From: JALYIM01 sp040003205
GTDB lineage: Bacteria > Acidobacteriota > Terriglobia > Terriglobales > Acidobacteriaceae
Assembly (NCBI GenBank): GCA_040003205.1
Contig: JBDUDA010000134.1
Coordinates: 1 to 8,323 of the forward strand
Direction: 5' to 3'
DNA length: 8,323 bases
Shown here: positions 5,699-8,323 of the stretch, in pieces
Layout of the letters: each line of letters begins with the position of its first letter
Numbering within the stretch: position 1 is the first letter of the stretch
The notes under the pieces: model-generated
Databases searched by the model: none
The model's input: the letters and a program-made list of their open reading frames with translations, nothing else
Told to the model about the DNA's origin: nothing
Position numbers and translations under genes: made by a program

Positions 5699-6178
5699 CT
5701 AACGTTTTTCTTTAAGCGCACATCCTTGCTCGTGAAGAGCATGCACAACGCTCTCGGGATTCAAATGGTAAAGGTCAATAAGAAATTCATCTGGGTGGCG
5801 AGCACTCAAGTCAAATGGCTTTAGGTCTGCCTCCTGAAAATGTTTAAGGTTGTAAGTAACGATCACTTCGCAACCGGCCTTGACCGCCGCTGCGGTTACG
5901 TGACGATCTTCTTCGTCATTTTTCATGGCTGAAATGAGTTCTTTATATCCGGGCTCCACCCATGCTTCCGGAAAATGTTGTTGCATCTCGCCGACTAAGT
6001 GATCGCATTGTTCCTTGGAAAGGTTAAATCTGAGGAGGGTACGCTCGAGCTCGGCGATAATGTCTTCCGACCAGCGAGCTATGAAAAGCCGCCGTTCGGA
6101 CAATCGTAAAAGCGTGTCGCGAACGGCGGATTGAACCAGCACACATGCATCTATAACTACCCGGAAATCTGAGTTCAT
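5699..6178 (-). CDS. PIN-domain toxin (PIN_3 family) of a toxin-antitoxin pair
   Basis: A 159-residue PIN-domain protein, presumably an Mg-dependent ribonuclease toxin. Acidic active-site candidates are Asp10 in VVIDACVL, Glu43 in IIAEL, and Asp91 in NDEEDRHV, which matches the 'D..DRHV' signature of PF13470-type PIN proteins. They are followed by VIVTYNLKHF (105-114), where the family usually has T-x-N-x-x-x-F. All key positions seem intact, so the toxin is probably functional. The start ATG directly abuts the stop codon of the upstream antitoxin gene (TAG-ATG), and the GAGGAA encoding the antitoxin's final Glu-Glu serves as its ribosome binding site, giving tight translational coupling. Its RNA target cannot be read from the sequence. 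Confidence 0.9.
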   Translation of the reverse strand: MNSDFRVVIDACVLVQSAVRDTLLRLSERRLFIARWSEDIIAELERTLLRFNLSKEQCDHLVGEMQQHFPEAWVEPGYKELISAMKNDEEDRHVTAAAVKAGCEVIVTYNLKHFQEADLKPFDLSARHPDEFLIDLYHLNPESVVHALHEQGCALKEKR

Positions 6179-6640
6179 CTATTCCTCAAAGGGAATAAAT
6201 TTGTCGTAAATCCCAGCGTCTTCGGATATTTGAGCCATCCGATCGATTGAGGCAGCGCGTCCAGTTTCCCGATGTTTCTTGAAATCAAGAACATCCTTCA
6301 AATAGATTCTCCGATGGGAACCGGCGCGGTGAAACGTGATCTTACCCGCCTCAAGCTCCTTCACCAAAAATTGCCGGGAGAAACCAAGAATGTCGGCTGC
6401 GGCTTGGGTACTCAATTCTTCCATCAGCGGCAAGAGTGCGATCGTCCTTCCCTCTTGCATGTTCTCGACGACTTTCACAAGGACTTTGTAAATTGAGGAG
6501 GGAAGTTCAACTTTTGAATTGTCCGGACCAACGAGACAGGCAGTGCCATCGTGAATGAGCATCCGATACAGTTCTGCTACCTGCTGTTTCTCAGCCTCCC
6601 TAGGGAGGGAAGCGATTTCAATTGTCTGAGCTGTGGACAT
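6179..6640 (-). CDS. Excisionase-type HTH antitoxin
   Basis: A 153-residue partner of the PIN toxin. The N-terminal part (1-70) is helical and contains KVELPSSIYKVLVKVVENMQEG (43-64). Residues 76-122 form a MerR/excisionase-like DNA-binding domain: LSTQAAADILGFSRQFLVKELEAG, then HRAGSHRRIYLKDVLDF. The acidic C-terminal tail (about 135-153) is the part likely to bind and block the toxin. The ATG at 6640 is chosen because GAGGAGAG precedes it closely; an in-frame TTG at 6658 would add six residues and lie upstream of that site. The gene is transcribed first in the operon, the usual antitoxin-first order. The protein probably represses its own promoter through the 9-bp repeats just upstream. Confidence 0.88.
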   Translation of the reverse strand: MSTAQTIEIASLPREAEKQQVAELYRMLIHDGTACLVGPDNSKVELPSSIYKVLVKVVENMQEGRTIALLPLMEELSTQAAADILGFSRQFLVKELEAGKITFHRAGSHRRIYLKDVLDFKKHRETGRAASIDRMAQISEDAGIYDKFIPFEE

Positions 6641-6665
6641 AGTTCTCTCCTCAAGCAAACACCAT

Positions 6666-6692
6666 AAGCGCTACAAGCGCTACAAACGCAAC
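6666..6692 (-). promoter_or_regulatory. Three 9-bp direct repeats, likely antitoxin operator
   Basis: On the plus strand the repeats read AAGCGCTAC, AAGCGCTAC and AAACGCAAC, head to tail, the third with two mismatches. They lie between the -10 element and the antitoxin start, where a bound repressor would block transcription. Each of the first two holds the palindrome AGCGCT. Assignment as operator is inferred from position and from the HTH domain in the encoded antitoxin. Confidence 0.6.
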
Positions 6693-6699
6693 TTGACTG

Positions 6700-6727
6700 A
6701 TTCTACTTCTTACGGACCTTATGTCAA
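6700..6727 (-). promoter_or_regulatory. Sigma70-like promoter of the toxin-antitoxin operon
   Basis: On the minus strand TTGACA (6727-6722) is a perfect -35, followed by a 16-bp spacer and TAGAAT (6705-6700), a five-of-six -10. Transcription would start near 6693, at the edge of the 9-bp repeats and about 50 bp before the antitoxin ATG. Confidence 0.65.
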
Positions 6728-6814
6728 GGGGGACTATACACCGAGGTAATAGCTATTGTTATCAACAGCATGGCGTGAAGACAACCATTACCGATCCAGA
6801 CCTTTATGCTCTTT

Positions 6815-8302
6815 TTACCTAGGCAGCGGCTCCGCAAGATTAGCCAGTGCATATCCCATCACCGCCATAGCTGCGGCATTTTCGCGTAGTTCCTGGGGGA
6901 CAACTTTATCTAGCGTATCGGCCGCTGTGTGATGGTACTCGAAGTATTTACGAGCGTCCTGCATCATTCCCAATAAGGGCAGTCCGGACTTCTCCATCGG
7001 CGCAATATCCGCGCCCGGGCTTTCGCTCTCGAACTTGATAACGTTTGACCCGATACCACGAAGGGTCTCAGCAATGGATTGCAAAATCTTCAGCGCTGCC
7101 GGAGACGCTTTGGCGTTAAACCCGAGGGGATGTCCCGCACCTGAATCGCTTTCTATCGCGGCCACGTAATTGGCAAATTCGCTGGTATGCGCTTCGGCGT
7201 AGGCGTCGTGGCCGCTGCCTCCGTTTTCTTCGTCCATCCAGGCAATCACGCGAATGGTTCGCCTGGGATGCAGATGGAGCTGCTGAATGAGCTCGGCAGT
7301 CGCCATGGCGACTGCTACTCCGGCAGCATCGTCAATCGCGCCCGTTCCCAGGTCCCACGAATCGAGATGGCCAGAAACGATGACGACCTGCTCGGGATGT
7401 TCGGATCCTTTGAGGTCGGCGATAACGTTGTGTCCCAGGACGGGCGGGCCCGTCTGTGAAGTTAGGACCAGATGCATCCGGACTTTGCCTTGCGCGGCGA
7501 GGTCGGCAATGAGGTTGGCATCTTCCGACGTAACGGCGCCCTGCGGGATCGGTGCCTGCAAACTCCATCCGGTGTGAGGGAGGCGATAGTCCGCCGTGCC
7601 GACGGAACGCACGAGCGAAGCGGACGCGCCCAAGTCCGCAGCCGCCTTGCCTCCCCGGCTGCGGTAGGCGACCGCTTCGGAATATGCGTCCATCGCCATG
7701 CCGTTGGCTGCCTTTTGCTTATCGAATGGAACATTGAACAATACGATCTTGCCGAAAACTCTGTCCCGGCCCAGAGCTTTCAACTCGTCAAAGTTATTCA
7801 CGACGACCACTTCAGCAGTAAGGCCAGCGGGAGGAGTTGGAGTATTCCCGCCCAGCGCGGTCAGGACAATTTTCTGCGTGCTGCCAGACGCGCCTCCAGG
7901 AAATTCGACCAGTTCGGCGGTTTCCACGCCACGATTCCAGCGCGGAACCCTGACTTCCTCAGTTCGTACTTCCAGGCCGAGCTTTCGCATTTCATCGGCG
8001 ACGTAGCTGACGGCAGCTTCCGCTTGCGGCGAGCCTCCGGGACGGGGCCCGATGTTCTCGGTCAAATGCGCCAGTTGGTGGTAGGCGTAGTCGTCCTTAA
8101 GGGCGGCGTCGCGCAAGGTTTTCAGTTCCCCGCGAAGTTGCGGACTGACTGCGGAAGTCACCTCATGGGCAGCGACTCTGTCGGCATAGCCGGATGTGCC
8201 CGGTTGTGACTGCCCAGACGTGGAACCTGCGATAGACAGCGCGGCTAAACAACACAACAGAGGGCGTGCCTTAGGGATAGACATATCTTGGTTGCGATCC
8301 AT
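6815..8302 (-). CDS. Exported M28 family zinc metallopeptidase with PA domain (carboxypeptidase Q-like)
   Basis: A 495-residue secreted or periplasmic di-zinc exopeptidase. A signal peptide spans about 8-30 (ARPLLCCLAALSIAG core). The peptidase domain begins with HLTENIGPRPGGSPQ (79-93). It is interrupted by a protease-associated domain (about 155-285; VVVVNNFDELKALG, GKIVLFNVPF, YRSRGGKAAADLGASA) and resumes at HNVIADLKGSE. Metal and catalytic residues are all visible: His312 and Asp314 in GHLDSWD, Asp324 in AIDDAAG, Glu358/Glu359 in WMDEENG, Asp386 in IESDSGAG, and His457/His458 in YHHTAADT. This order and the PA insert match carboxypeptidase Q/PGCP-type members of M28, so release of amino acids from short peptides is likely. 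The ATG at 8302 is used; an in-frame ATG at 8284 gives a more typical signal-peptide N-terminus and may be the real start. No strong Shine-Dalgarno sequence distinguishes them. Confidence 0.93.
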   Translation of the reverse strand: MDRNQDMSIPKARPLLCCLAALSIAGSTSGQSQPGTSGYADRVAAHEVTSAVSPQLRGELKTLRDAALKDDYAYHQLAHLTENIGPRPGGSPQAEAAVSYVADEMRKLGLEVRTEEVRVPRWNRGVETAELVEFPGGASGSTQKIVLTALGGNTPTPPAGLTAEVVVVNNFDELKALGRDRVFGKIVLFNVPFDKQKAANGMAMDAYSEAVAYRSRGGKAAADLGASASLVRSVGTADYRLPHTGWSLQAPIPQGAVTSEDANLIADLAAQGKVRMHLVLTSQTGPPVLGHNVIADLKGSEHPEQVVIVSGHLDSWDLGTGAIDDAAGVAVAMATAELIQQLHLHPRRTIRVIAWMDEENGGSGHDAYAEAHTSEFANYVAAIESDSGAGHPLGFNAKASPAALKILQSIAETLRGIGSNVIKFESESPGADIAPMEKSGLPLLGMMQDARKYFEYHHTAADTLDKVVPQELRENAAAMAVMGYALANLAEPLPR

Positions 8303-8323
8303 GAATATACCCGATTCGCGATT

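Noticed and set aside
7472..8209. Plus-strand open frame of 245 codons opposite the M28 peptidase
   Set aside because: It is antisense to a peptidase with all catalytic motifs intact, and its translation is Arg/Ser-rich with no family resemblance; a by-product of GC-rich codon use.

Overview
The window looks like a piece of an acidobacterial chromosome (Terriglobia / Koribacter-like). This is inferred from moderately high GC, scattered intergenic repeats of the type CTGTCATCCCGAGCG-AGCCGAGGGACC, secreted proteins typical of the group, and compact genes with spacers full of repeats. No rRNA, tRNA, CRISPR or transposase gene was seen.

Left half (1-4206): a sulfur-transfer and cysteine-synthesis cluster on the minus strand. 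In transcription order it holds a PLP-dependent cysteine synthase of the CysM type (4206-3220), a JAMM/MPN+ metallopeptidase of the Mec type (3203-2769), a small beta-grasp sulfur carrier closely resembling mycobacterial CysO (1194-904), and a ThiF/MoeB/MoeZ-type E1 adenylyltransferase cut by the left edge (818-1). This is the gene set of the Mycobacterium tuberculosis CysO pathway. There MoeZ adenylates and sulfurates CysO, CysM joins the CysO thiocarboxylate to an activated serine, and Mec releases cysteine. Here the two pairs are separated by an oppositely oriented SPFH/prohibitin-like membrane protein gene (1636-2487) flanked by repeat-rich spacers. CysO carries six residues after its Gly-Gly. 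They are encoded by a heptanucleotide repeat, so the carrier probably has to be trimmed before use, and the neighbouring JAMM protease is the obvious candidate.

Middle (4379-5583): two plus-strand genes, a lineage-type hypothetical protein of 160 aa and an exported NTF2/DUF4440-like protein, separated by a spacer with a tandem 31-bp repeat.

Right half (5699-8302, minus strand): a two-gene toxin-antitoxin operon (excisionase-type HTH antitoxin, then PIN_3 toxin, with the stop and start codons abutting). It has a good sigma70-like promoter followed by three 9-bp direct repeats that look like an operator. Last comes an exported M28 zinc peptidase with an inserted PA domain, similar to carboxypeptidase Q.
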